A stretch of 64,000 bases of DNA from Herbaspirillum sp. ST 5-3 (lineage in GTDB: Bacteria > Pseudomonadota > Gammaproteobacteria > Burkholderiales > Burkholderiaceae_D). The notes under the pieces were generated by a model. That model worked only from the letters and a program-made list of their open reading frames with translations, searched no databases and was not told the DNA's origin. The position numbers and the translations under genes were made by a program. Within the stretch, counting starts at the first letter, position 1, and every line of letters begins with the position of its first letter. Location: contig NZ_STGI01000017.1 of the NCBI RefSeq assembly GCF_004804275.1, forward strand, positions 50,165 through 114,164, given 5' to 3'. Shown piece by piece: positions 42,959 through 51,466 of this stretch.

Positions 42959-43833
42959 CGAGCACAAAGAACAGGCGGGAGACGATCACGCGGGGATGGC
43001 AACCAAGCGATGGTGCAGGGAAGGCTATCGTTTCGGATGAGTACGTCGAAGTGGCGGAGCAGCAGCTGCTCGCTGACTTGGCTGGGTATAACGTGGAATC
43101 CTTCCGGCACGTAGTTGAAGCTATGTCGATGATCGACCAGCAGCCGTACCAGGTCGCAATATTCGAAAGCACGGGGCAGGCAATCCACGTGGCGTACACG
43201 ATCATGTCGCAGCCGGCACAACAGGACAGCATGCTGCGCAAGTCGCTGGTCCGCATCCTGGATGCGATGAGCAACCTGTCTCCGCGCCTGAGTGCGTGGC
43301 TGGGCCAGCTGCGCGGCGAGCCATCCGGGACGGTGCACTTTGACGGACTGTCGTCGAATGACGTGCGGGCACAGTGCGCGTTGATCCTGCTGGCCGTACG
43401 CACCAGGCTGCCTGATCCGGAGATGTGGGCGTTGCAGGCGAAGTACTGCATGACGGAATATGAGGACATCGGCAAGAAGCGCAGGTATGCGTTCTCCGGC
43501 GAGAAGGCCGTTGCGATCAAGGCACTGTCGGACTGGCTGGTACAGACGTCTGCATTTGCTGACGTGCCGAGTTCGGTGATGGACTGCATGGTGGCGAAGT
43601 TCTACGCGAACCACGCGAAGACCGAGATCAGCTTCCGCCAGTTGGCCAAGACATTTGGCGGTGATCACCTGAAGTACTTCCGCGCCTATGGCAAGGTCAA
43701 GAAGATCCTGCGGCCTTTGGAGGACATGGCAGTCAACCGTCTCTCACCATATTTCGCTGAGCAGGGAATTGTGATGGCTCATGAGTTAAGCGCGAGTGAA
43801 TTGAGGTTAAGCAAAAATAGTTTGACACGGTGA
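42955..43833 (+). CDS. Candidate late-gene antiterminator (Q-like) by position
   Basis: 292 residues, mostly helical, with an HTH-like segment (about 222-243: ISFRQLAKTFGGDHLKYFRA). It is the last gene before the late region and its stop codon lies inside the late promoter. The promoter has an inverted repeat in the spacer and a terminator about 20 bases after the start point, the same arrangement as lambda Q/pR'/tR'. Sequence similarity to known Q families is not obvious to me, so the role is inferred from context. Confidence 0.55.
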   Translation: MTSTKNRRETITRGWQPSDGAGKAIVSDEYVEVAEQQLLADLAGYNVESFRHVVEAMSMIDQQPYQVAIFESTGQAIHVAYTIMSQPAQQDSMLRKSLVRILDAMSNLSPRLSAWLGQLRGEPSGTVHFDGLSSNDVRAQCALILLAVRTRLPDPEMWALQAKYCMTEYEDIGKKRRYAFSGEKAVAIKALSDWLVQTSAFADVPSSVMDCMVAKFYANHAKTEISFRQLAKTFGGDHLKYFRAYGKVKKILRPLEDMAVNRLSPYFAEQGIVMAHELSASELRLSKNSLTR

Positions 43834-43850
43834 AACACTTCACCTATATT
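43822..43850 (+). promoter_or_regulatory. Late promoter (pR'-like) with inverted repeat in the spacer
   Basis: TTGACA (43822-43827), 17 bases, TATATT (43845-43850): near consensus. The spacer contains GGTGAA-ACAC-TTCACC (43829-43844), a perfect dyad at the place where lambda Q binds its own promoter. Expected start near 43857. Confidence 0.85.
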
Positions 43851-43877
43851 TTCACCAACCTCGCAGAAATACCGACC

Positions 43878-43913
43878 AAGGCCTGAATCGATTGATTCGG
43901 GCCTTTTTCTTTT
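43878..43913 (+). terminator. Promoter-proximal terminator (tR'-like)
   Basis: AAGGCCTGAATC (43878-43889), GATT loop, GATTCGGGCCTT (43894-43905, one G-T), then TTTCTTTT. Together with the promoter it predicts a constitutive RNA of about 55 nt. Confidence 0.92.
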
Positions 43914-43936
43914 GTGGCTTCGACCAGGAGGCAGCG

Positions 43937-44002
43937 ATGAACCAACCGACACGGGAAGATGTTCGACGCTGGCTCGGGTGGTATCTGAAGCCGAGGAAGT
44001 AG
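43937..44002 (+). CDS. Possible 21-residue small protein
   Basis: ATG preceded by AGGAGG at ideal distance; reads MNQPTREDVRRWLGWYLKPR plus Lys. Basic, with aromatic residues. Just after the tR'-like terminator, so it would be made only with antitermination. Confidence 0.45.
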   Translation: MNQPTREDVRRWLGWYLKPRK

Positions 44003-44389
44003 CGAGGGCCTTCACGCATGGCGAGTGCACTATGCATGGTTGGTGCCTAACCACGGCGGCCATCCGGTCTGACCAGTCGCCAGTCGTGAGGGTGACAGCC
44101 GGTAAGTAGATCCATCGGCACGGAATGAAGGATCGCCAATGTATGGGCGTACCGTGCTCCGCATCGTTGCGGAAACAGGATGGCAACGCTTATCGCCGCT
44201 GGCCGATGTGAGCAGTTGAATCGCTGGAGTGCCGGACTCCCTCAGCCCGCTAGTCCATAGCAAGCAGTGCAAGAGAAGTATCGAAGCCCGCCTGATCCCC
44301 ATCAGCGCGGGCTTCTTCGTTTGGGGCGCAAGACTGTAAGACAAAACCCCTATATCAGCCCGAAAGGGAATCTTTCTTATAGGTGACGT
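44003..44389. other. Late leader region without recognised gene
   Basis: About 390 bases. No open frame with a ribosome site and no tRNA fold found. Contains the long hairpin at 44283-44315. Confidence 0.45.
44283..44320 (+). terminator. Long hairpin, probable terminator in the late leader
   Basis: GAAGCCCGC (44283-44291) with GCGGGCTTC (44307-44315), continued inside by CTGAT/ATCAG around a CCCC loop with one bulged C. Followed by TTCGTTT. Confidence 0.7.
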
Positions 44390-44668
44390 ATGTCTGAAGC
44401 CATTATGGTTTGCAAGCTGCAACTCCACTCGATCCAATCCGGCGGCACATTGTGCGCGTCCGACAACTCGCAGATGCCGTCCTCGCAGTTACGCTTCGGC
44501 GCAGTGTGGGAAGGATCGACCGAGAAGCAGCAGATGTCTGAGAACGCGATCTTCGGCCACTGGACTCCCTGCGCTGAGTTCACCGCATCGGTCAGGAATG
44601 CCGGTGTTGTCGAGAAGCTCAAGCAAGGCAAGAAATACTACGTGACCTTTACTGAGGCGCCTGATTAA
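44390..44668 (+). CDS. Phage hypothetical protein
   Basis: 92 residues. MSEAIMVCKLQLHSI start, AIFGHWTPCAEFTASVRN middle and GKKYYVTFTEAPD end: the pattern of a small beta-rich protein common near head genes of tailed phages (FxKWTP... YYVDFT). Function unknown. Confidence 0.75.
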   Translation: MSEAIMVCKLQLHSIQSGGTLCASDNSQMPSSQLRFGAVWEGSTEKQQMSENAIFGHWTPCAEFTASVRNAGVVEKLKQGKKYYVTFTEAPD

Positions 44669-44703
44669 CCCTGTCTCTCCTCCACTCTCCTGAGTGTGCA
44701 GTT

Positions 44704-44746
44704 GCCCGCGATCGCCTAGAGTCCTGCGTTCGCGGGCTTTTTCTTT
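44704..44746 (+). terminator. Intrinsic terminator upstream of the terminase genes
   Basis: GCCCGCGA (44704-44711) pairs with TCGCGGGC (44730-44737), then TTTTTCTTT. The loop is 18 bases. Confidence 0.85.
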
Positions 44747-44970
44747 CCTCTTCATATGTGCCATGGCATGTGAAGCTTTGCGCTGCGCCGTAGCCAATCG
44801 ACGCAGCGATTTTCTTCTGTGATCTGACCATGAAAAATTTTTCGCGGGTCCTTCCCCCTGTGGAAGAGATACGGGTAGCGAAGCCGCGTGGTTTTTCTTG
44901 TCGCAGATTTCTGAACTTAGTGAAGTCCACCGAGTGAAGTGAATTCATTTGGTGTAGTGAATTTTGGTGA
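44747..44970. other. Non-coding region before the small terminase gene, candidate cos region
   Basis: Contains an imperfect dyad CTTCATAT/ATGTGAAG around GCCATGGC (44750-44775) and five GTGAA elements (44920, 44934, 44939, 44957, 44967) within 52 bases before the small terminase start. In lambda the cos site and the gpNu1-binding sites lie in this place. Assignment is by position. Confidence 0.4.
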
Positions 44971-45606
44971 ATGCATATGGATGGGTACGTTTCCAAGACT
45001 GCATTTGCGAAGATTTACGGGTGCGCGCAGAGCTATGTCACCAAGCTGAAGGACCTGAATCGGCTAGTGCTATCCGACGACGGCAAGATGGTGAACGTCG
45101 AAGAGTCGCTGCGCCTGATCGAGGCGACAGGGGATCTGAGCAAGTCCGGCGTGCGCGAGCGCTGGGACGCGTACCGCAACAGCAAAGATGGGGCCGCAGA
45201 CCTGTTCACTGCTGCTCCCGCCATGGAGCCTCCTCCAGCGGACCCGGTGCCGGCGCCAGCCTCACCGCGCCGCTCTGGCGCAGGCGATGCAACAAGCAGC
45301 GCCTACCACTTGGCGCGGACCGAGAAGGAACAGATCGATGCGCAGCTCAAGAAGATCGAGCTGCTGAAGCTGCAAGGGCAAATCGCTGAGGTTGCCCCGA
45401 TCCTGCGCGCCGTGCACGACACGCACGCGGCGGCCCGGTCGGCACTATTGCAGATGCCTGATCGTCTGGCGCAAATGCTGGCGCCGGAAACGGATCCGCT
45501 GCGCGTACACGAGCTGCTGCGCCTGGAGTGCGAGCGGGTGTGCGAGGTCATGCTTCGCGAGATCCAACGTCTGCGGGAGCGCGCGAAAGTCGAGGCAGGA
45601 TCATGA
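44971..45606 (+). CDS. Terminase small subunit (Nu1-like)
   Basis: 211 residues. The start GYVSKTAFAKIYGCAQSYVTKLKDLNRLVLSDDGKMVNVEESLRLIEAT is a winged-helix DNA-recognition domain like gpNu1. A Pro/Ala linker (about 75-110) and a helical C-terminal part that contacts the large subunit follow. It recognises the packaging site. Overlaps the large subunit by ATGA. An ATG two codons on is an equal start. Confidence 0.88.
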   Translation: MHMDGYVSKTAFAKIYGCAQSYVTKLKDLNRLVLSDDGKMVNVEESLRLIEATGDLSKSGVRERWDAYRNSKDGAADLFTAAPAMEPPPADPVPAPASPRRSGAGDATSSAYHLARTEKEQIDAQLKKIELLKLQGQIAEVAPILRAVHDTHAAARSALLQMPDRLAQMLAPETDPLRVHELLRLECERVCEVMLREIQRLRERAKVEAGS

Positions 45607-47639
45607 ACATGGTCGATGGGTATGAGGCGATCCTGGCCGCCGTCGCCGAGGCCTGGGAACTGCCGGAGCAGCTGACGGTCAGCGAGTGGGCAGATCTGAA
45701 CCGCGTGCTGCCGACCAAGGGCGCTGCGGAGCCAGGGCCGTGGCGCACATCGCGCACGCCGTACCTGCGCGAGATCATGGATGTCCTGTCTCCGTATCAC
45801 CCGGCGAACGACATCTGCTTCATGGCCGCGTCCCAGGTCGGCAAGACTGAGGTGCTGCTGAACTGGCTCGGTTACATCATCGATCATGCGCCGGCGCCGA
45901 CGCTGGTGGTGCAGCCGACGGTTGACACCGCCGAGAAGTACAGCAAGCAGCGGATCGCGCCAATGATTGACCTTTCGCCGTCGTTGAGCGAAAAGGTGCC
46001 TCCGGCGAGGTCGCGTGACAGCGGCAACACGACCCTGGTCAAGGATTTCCCAGGCGGCATGTTGGTGATGACCGGCTCGAATGCGGCCAGCTCGCTCGCC
46101 TCGATGCCGATCAAGAACCTCGGCCTCGACGAGACGGATCGCTATCCGCACGACGTCGAGGAAGAGGGTGATCCGATCGCGCTGTCGGAACAGCGCACTG
46201 TGACCTTCCCGCGCGCCAAGCGCTACAAGTCCAGCACGCCCGGCCGCAAGGAAACGTCGCACATCGCGAAAGAGTACGACGCATCATCGCAGGCGGAGTA
46301 CTGGGTTCCGTGTCCGCACTGCCGCGAGCTGCAGGTACTGAAGTTCGATTACCTGGTCTGGCAGAAGGGCGTCGACGAGACCGGGCGCAAGGTGCACAAG
46401 CCAGAGACTGCGGTCTACATGTGCCAGTGCTGCGGCGAGGCGATTGAGGAGCGTCACAAGACATGGATGCTGGCCGAGGAAAACGGCGCGCACTGGAAGC
46501 ATCGCTTCCCGGATCGCACGCGGCTCGGCTATCACATCAATGCGCTGTATTCACCGATCGGCCTCGGCCTGTCCTGGGCGCAGATCGCGGCGAAGTGGCT
46601 GGTGGCGTGCAAGGACCGAGCAAAGCTGCAACCGTTCATCAACCTGCAGAAGGGTGAGCCGTACGAGGATCACAGCGACCGGGTCAAGGGTTCCGACCTG
46701 AAGCTGCGTGCAGAGGGCTGGGCACTGCGCACGATGCCGGTCGGCATCATGGTGCTGACGCTCGGCGTCGACGTCCAAAAGGACCGGCTCCACCTTCACC
46801 TGGTTGGATGGGGCGAGAACGAGCGTTGCGCCACCATCGACCGCGTCGAGTTGATCGGCGACCCGGAAAAGCAAGACGTGTGGAACGCGCTGACCGAGTT
46901 CCGGCATCGCCCGATCCGAAACAACTTCGGCGTCGATGTCCGCATTGCGATGACCGCAATCGATACCGGCTTTGCGACGCATCGCGTCTACAACTACGCG
47001 CGCCAGCATCGGTATGACGGCGTGATCGCGATCAAGGGCGCGAAGGTAGCGAACCGTCCGATCCTGACCAGGCCGACCCGGCAGGACGTCAAGAATTCGA
47101 AGGGTGACGTCCAGCGCAATGGCGTCCAGCTGTGGATGGTCGGTACCGATACCGCCAAGGCGGCGCTGTTTGCCCGGATTGCCGGCGATGAGGTTGTTGT
47201 TGATGGCGTTGCCGTCCTGGTCAAGCCGGAAGACCGGATGGTGCGGTTCCCGGCCGGACTGCCGGACGAGTTCTTCGAGCAGATCACGGCAGAGGTGTAC
47301 GACGAGCGCAGCGGGCGATGGGTCAAGATCCGCCAGCGTAACGAGGACCTCGATACGTGGGTGTACGCCTACGTAGCAGCCTGTCATCCGGCAGTGCGGA
47401 TCAACAGGATGCAAACAGCCGACTGGGATCACCTGCGGCAGATGATCGAGCCGCGCGTCGGTGACCTGTTCGGCGCAAGCAACCCGCAACTCGACCCATC
47501 TCCCGGTGCCGCTGAAACTCAGGGGCAGGAGTTAGAGCCGCAACCGGTGCAGACATCTGCACCCATCGAAGCACGACAATCGGACCCGTCGCCGGCATCG
47601 GACAACTGGCTTCCTGAAACTGACAACTGGCTGGACTAA
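45603..47639 (+). CDS. Terminase large subunit (lambda gpA family)
   Basis: 678 residues. ATPase motor: Walker A-like SQVGKT (77-82), Walker B LGLDETD (172-178). A zinc knuckle pair (CPHC ... CQCC) follows, then a nuclease domain with acidic residues in TLGVDVQKDR and AIDTGFAT. It cuts and pumps DNA into the prohead. The start at 45603 overlaps the small-subunit stop; the longer upstream frame was rejected. GpA-type terminases cut at cos, so the phage probably has cohesive ends. Confidence 0.94.
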   Translation: MNMVDGYEAILAAVAEAWELPEQLTVSEWADLNRVLPTKGAAEPGPWRTSRTPYLREIMDVLSPYHPANDICFMAASQVGKTEVLLNWLGYIIDHAPAPTLVVQPTVDTAEKYSKQRIAPMIDLSPSLSEKVPPARSRDSGNTTLVKDFPGGMLVMTGSNAASSLASMPIKNLGLDETDRYPHDVEEEGDPIALSEQRTVTFPRAKRYKSSTPGRKETSHIAKEYDASSQAEYWVPCPHCRELQVLKFDYLVWQKGVDETGRKVHKPETAVYMCQCCGEAIEERHKTWMLAEENGAHWKHRFPDRTRLGYHINALYSPIGLGLSWAQIAAKWLVACKDRAKLQPFINLQKGEPYEDHSDRVKGSDLKLRAEGWALRTMPVGIMVLTLGVDVQKDRLHLHLVGWGENERCATIDRVELIGDPEKQDVWNALTEFRHRPIRNNFGVDVRIAMTAIDTGFATHRVYNYARQHRYDGVIAIKGAKVANRPILTRPTRQDVKNSKGDVQRNGVQLWMVGTDTAKAALFARIAGDEVVVDGVAVLVKPEDRMVRFPAGLPDEFFEQITAEVYDERSGRWVKIRQRNEDLDTWVYAYVAACHPAVRINRMQTADWDHLRQMIEPRVGDLFGASNPQLDPSPGAAETQGQELEPQPVQTSAPIEARQSDPSPASDNWLPETDNWLD

Positions 47640-47644
47640 ACGCT

Positions 47645-47866
47645 ATGGCATTCACAACCACACAACTGACGGCGCTGGAAACCGCGATCGCCATGGGCCA
47701 GCTATCGGTCCAGTACGACGGCAAGAAGGTCGAGTACCGCAGCATGGGCGACCTGCTCACGGCATACAACTTCGTCAAGGCTTCCTTGATCGCAAGTGGT
47801 GTCATCGCCGTGGAGACGACGTCCAACCGTGGACCGGCGTCCGTCGCAAATTTTAGCCGGGACTGA
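47645..47866 (+). CDS. Head-tail joining protein (gpW family)
   Basis: 73 residues. LTALETAIAMGQLSVQYDGKKVEYRSMGDLLTAYNFVKA is a clear gpW pattern. It closes the head after packaging. Located between terminase and portal as in lambda. Confidence 0.9.
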   Translation: MAFTTTQLTALETAIAMGQLSVQYDGKKVEYRSMGDLLTAYNFVKASLIASGVIAVETTSNRGPASVANFSRD

Positions 47867-47867
47867 T

Positions 47868-49322
47868 ATGAACCTGATTGATGAACTCGTCAGCTATTTC
47901 GACCCGATGGCGGGCGTGCGCCGGTTTCAGGCGCGCATGGCGCTTGACGTGGCGCGGTCCTACGACGCTGCCAAAGTCGGCCGGCGTACGGAAGGATGGA
48001 ATGCCGGAAGCGGAAGCGCCAACACCGAAATTCTTCCTGCAGTAGCGCGTGTGCGCAATCGTTGTCGGGAAGTCGTGCGCAACAACGAATATGCGGCGAA
48101 GGCGATCAACACACTGTCGGCCGCGCAGGTCGGGACTGGTGTAACGGCAAAAGCCGCGGACCAGAACGTCTGGAACGCATGGACGCAGGAATGCGACGCG
48201 GATGGGCAACTTGATTTCAATGGCTGCATGGAACTTGCCGCGCGGACGAGGCATGAGAGCGGTTCTGTGCTGATCCGCTTCCGCCAGCGACGTCCGGAGG
48301 ACGGGCTGCGCGTGCCGCTGCAGATCCAGGTGCTGGAGCCTGACCATCTCGACCTGTTCAAGACCGGGCCGATGAACAACGGCAACTTCGCGATCGGCGG
48401 TGTCGAGTTCAACTCGATCGGTCAGCGCGTGGCTTACTGGCTGTATCCCGTCCACCCTGGCGAGGCGATTACCGGTCGGGCGAACGGGCTGGAAAGCAAG
48501 CGCGTGCCTGCAACCGAGGTACTTCATTACTACCGTAAGCGCCGCCCGTCGCAAGTGCTCGGGATGCCGGAGTTGGGAGTCTCTCTTTTGCGTCTGCGAA
48601 ATCTTGCCGACTACGAGGAGGCCGAGCTGGTGCGCAAGAAGATCGAGGCGTGCTTTGTCGCATTCGTGCGAACCGACAGTGACGCTACCCGCCTTGGCGA
48701 TGCCAAGAAAGACGCGCAGGGGCTTGGCACCAATGAGCGGGTCTCGCCCGGCATGATCAAGTACCTGTCCAATGCGGAGGGCGTGGAATTCGGTGCGCCC
48801 GCGGCAAGCGGCGGATACGGCGAGTACACGGCAACGCAGCTGCATGCGATTGCAGCCGGCGCCGGTGTGACGCACGAGCAGCTGACAGGCGATCTATCCC
48901 GCGTGAACTACAGCAGCATTCGCGCGGGTCTCATGGAGTTTCGGGAGCTGATCGCGCAAGAACAGTGGCTGGCATTCGTTCCGATGGTGCTCAATCCGAT
49001 CGCGCGCCGCTTCCAGGAGACCGCGATCCTCGCGGGGGTGCAGCGTGGCCCGGCTCAGCAATTCACGTGGACCATGCCGAAGCGGGAGTGGGTCGATCCC
49101 TTGAAGGACGTTCTTGCGATCAAGGAAGCGATCCGCGGCGGCATGATGAGTCTGTCGGAAGCCATCCGCGCGCGTGGTGATGATCCTGAAGCGGTGATGC
49201 AGGAGATCGCGACGGAAAGAGGGCTTCTCAAGACGCTTGCGGTCCTGGTTGATTCCGACGCGGCAGTCAGCGAACGACTCATCAGCGAAGACACGGCTGC
49301 CAAGCTGATACAGGCCGAATAG
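47868..49322 (+). CDS. Portal protein (lambda gpB family)
   Basis: 484 residues. RVRNRCREVVRNNEYAAKAINTL, ARTRHESGSVLIRF, VLEPDHLDLF, VLHYYRKRRPSQVLGMPEL and THEQLTGDLSRVNYSSIRAGLMEF are typical of gpB-type portals. It forms the dodecameric gate at one head vertex. Start at 47868 follows the gpW stop by one base. Confidence 0.93.
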   Translation: MNLIDELVSYFDPMAGVRRFQARMALDVARSYDAAKVGRRTEGWNAGSGSANTEILPAVARVRNRCREVVRNNEYAAKAINTLSAAQVGTGVTAKAADQNVWNAWTQECDADGQLDFNGCMELAARTRHESGSVLIRFRQRRPEDGLRVPLQIQVLEPDHLDLFKTGPMNNGNFAIGGVEFNSIGQRVAYWLYPVHPGEAITGRANGLESKRVPATEVLHYYRKRRPSQVLGMPELGVSLLRLRNLADYEEAELVRKKIEACFVAFVRTDSDATRLGDAKKDAQGLGTNERVSPGMIKYLSNAEGVEFGAPAASGGYGEYTATQLHAIAAGAGVTHEQLTGDLSRVNYSSIRAGLMEFRELIAQEQWLAFVPMVLNPIARRFQETAILAGVQRGPAQQFTWTMPKREWVDPLKDVLAIKEAIRGGMMSLSEAIRARGDDPEAVMQEIATERGLLKTLAVLVDSDAAVSERLISEDTAAKLIQAE

Positions 49323-49342
49323 GGAAGGCCACTTGATAACGT

Positions 49343-49378
49343 GCCCGCCTGGTGCAAACCGGCGGGCTTTTTCTTTTT
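49343..49378 (+). terminator. Intrinsic terminator inside the head operon
   Basis: GCCCGCC-T-GGT (49343-49353) with ACC-GGCGGGC (49358-49367), loop GCAA, one bulge, then TTTTTCTTTTT. It separates portal from the protease-capsid gene; its T tract runs into the next ribosome site. Confidence 0.88.
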
Positions 49379-49387
49379 GAGGACGAC

Positions 49388-51391
49388 ATGAAACCGAACG
49401 ATGCTCCGATCGAAGTGCTGCAAATTCCGATGATGACGCGTCTGGCGCCGGTGACGACGGTCAATGCCGAATCGCGGACGGTCGAACTGGTGTGGACGAC
49501 CGGCGCCGGCGTCATGCGGTACGACTGGTACAACGACCGCTATTACATCGAAGAGTTGAGCCTCGATCCGAAACATGTGCGGATGGGACGACTTGAGTCC
49601 GGCCGTGCGCCGCTGCTGAATACGCACTGGCGATACGACCTCGCCGCGGTCATGGGCGTGATTCGCCAAGCTTCGCTCGAAGCAGGACAAGGCCTCGCCA
49701 CCGTCGAGTTTTCCAAGAGGGAGGATGTCGAGCCCTACTACCAGGATGTCGTCGACAAGATCATCGGCAATGTGTCCGTTGGCTACTCCGTGTACGAGTA
49801 CGACCGGATTCCTCCGGCCGCTGACGGCCAGCCGTGGCGCTATGTCGCGATCGACTGGGAGCCGACCGAGATCTCGCTGGTGCCAATCGGCGCCGATGCA
49901 GATTGTGGCGTGCGCAGCGACAGTCAGGACCAGCCTGGAAAGCCTCCAGTCGGCCGTATGGCGCCGTGCAAATTCAATACCCGTAGCAACGATGTTTCTC
50001 AACCGCCGGCAGCCGCCGGCATTCAATCCAGAAAGGAAACCACCATGGAAGGTGATCAAAACACGTCGGCGGCGCCGAGCACTGTCGCCACTGCAGCTCT
50101 CCTGGAAGCGGCACGCGCTGAAGGCGCTCGCCTCGAGGGCGAGCGTCAAACCGGCATCCGCGAGGCAGTGCGTCTGGGCGGACTCGAACCCGCGTTTGCC
50201 GACCAGCTGATTGCACGCTCGGACATGACTGCTGCAGAAGCAGGCATGGCAGTACTGCGTGAAAAGGCCAAGCGCGACGAAGCCGTGCCGACCCGCTCCG
50301 CTGCCAACATCGTCACCGTGACGGACGAGACGGAGACTCGTCGCGCCATGATGGCCGAGGCGATTGTGCATCGTCTCAATCCGAAGGCTCAGATCAGCGA
50401 TGGTGCACGGCAGTACCGTCACATGTCCTTGCTGCGACTTGCCGAAGAGTCGCTGATCGCTAACGGCGTCGGCGTACGTGGCTTGTCGGGCATCGAAATC
50501 GCGGCGCGCGCCATGCACAGCACGTCGGACTTCCCGGCAATCCTTGCGAACGTGCTGAACAAGCGGCTGCGCCAGGCTTATCAAGAATCCGAGCGTACCT
50601 ATACCCGCTGGGCGCGCCGTGCACCGAATGCACCGGACTTCAAGCAGATTCAGGTAACCCAGCTCGGCGGCGCACCGGACCTGCTCAAGGTCAACGAGAG
50701 TGGCGAGTTCCAATACGGCACGATCGCGGACGGCAAGGAAACCTATGGCGTTCTGACGTACGGCCGCATTGTTGCCGTCAACCGTCAGACCATCGTGAAC
50801 GACGACTTGCGCGCGCTCGACCGTCTTGTTGCTGGTTTCGGCGCTTCTGCGAGCCGTCTGGAGAATCGCCTGGTGTATGCGCAACTGACTGGCAATCCGG
50901 TCATGAGCGATGGCACAGCGCTCTTCCATGCCGATCACGGAAACCTGGCGGCTGCTGGCGCTATTGCCACTGCAACGCTCGGTGCTGGCCGTGGAGCCAT
51001 GCGTGTGCAGAAGGGACTGCAGTCCGAGGAGCTCAACATCGTCCCGGCATTCCTGATCGTGCCTGCTGCGTTGGAGCAGGTCGCCTACCAGTACACCAGT
51101 GCCAACTACGTGCCGGCAAAGTCATCGGACGTGAATGAATTCCGCTCTGGCGGCCGCACGGCACTGGAGCCGATCGTTGAGCCGGTCCTCGATGCAGTAA
51201 GCGCATCTCAGTGGTATCTCGCCGCCAACAGCGGCCAGGTCGACACGGTCGAATACTGCTATCTGGACGGATCCGAGGGCGTCTGGATCGAGAACGAGAT
51301 CGGTTTCGACATCGACGGCATGAAGGTCAAGGCCCGTCTCGACTTCGCAGCCAAGGCGGTCGACCATCGCGGCCTGTACCGCAACGGCTGA
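49388..51391 (+). CDS. Prohead protease-major capsid protein fusion
   Basis: 667 residues. Residues ~1-200 are an HK97-type prohead protease: His80 (LLNTHWRYDLAAVMG) and a Ser in GNVSVGYS (130 or 134). A charged scaffold-like stretch (~235-290) is followed by the capsid protein (~330-667: RAPNAPDFKQIQVTQLGGAP, LTGNPVMSDGTALFHADHGN, QKGLQSEELNIVPAFLIVP). An internal ATG at 50045 (Met220) has a good AAAGGAAA ribosome site and could make the scaffold-capsid part alone. GAGG precedes the main start. Confidence 0.9.
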   Translation: MKPNDAPIEVLQIPMMTRLAPVTTVNAESRTVELVWTTGAGVMRYDWYNDRYYIEELSLDPKHVRMGRLESGRAPLLNTHWRYDLAAVMGVIRQASLEAGQGLATVEFSKREDVEPYYQDVVDKIIGNVSVGYSVYEYDRIPPAADGQPWRYVAIDWEPTEISLVPIGADADCGVRSDSQDQPGKPPVGRMAPCKFNTRSNDVSQPPAAAGIQSRKETTMEGDQNTSAAPSTVATAALLEAARAEGARLEGERQTGIREAVRLGGLEPAFADQLIARSDMTAAEAGMAVLREKAKRDEAVPTRSAANIVTVTDETETRRAMMAEAIVHRLNPKAQISDGARQYRHMSLLRLAEESLIANGVGVRGLSGIEIAARAMHSTSDFPAILANVLNKRLRQAYQESERTYTRWARRAPNAPDFKQIQVTQLGGAPDLLKVNESGEFQYGTIADGKETYGVLTYGRIVAVNRQTIVNDDLRALDRLVAGFGASASRLENRLVYAQLTGNPVMSDGTALFHADHGNLAAAGAIATATLGAGRGAMRVQKGLQSEELNIVPAFLIVPAALEQVAYQYTSANYVPAKSSDVNEFRSGGRTALEPIVEPVLDAVSASQWYLAANSGQVDTVEYCYLDGSEGVWIENEIGFDIDGMKVKARLDFAAKAVDHRGLYRNG

Positions 51392-51466
51392 TCCATCGCT
51401 TGGCTCAGCTGGGAGCGCTGCTTGGCGGCGCTCCTCCTCCACTCTCTCCGTTTTGAAAGGCATGAC

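Noticed and set aside
44003..44389. Possible tRNA or structured RNA in the late leader
   Set aside because: No T-loop or acceptor pairing found; only hairpins consistent with terminators.
45303..46262. 319-residue minus-strand frame in the terminase region
   Set aside because: Antisense shadow of the terminase genes with Arg/His-rich composition.
49055..50938. 627-residue minus-strand frame across portal and capsid genes
   Set aside because: Antisense to two clearly recognised structural genes; no coding signs.
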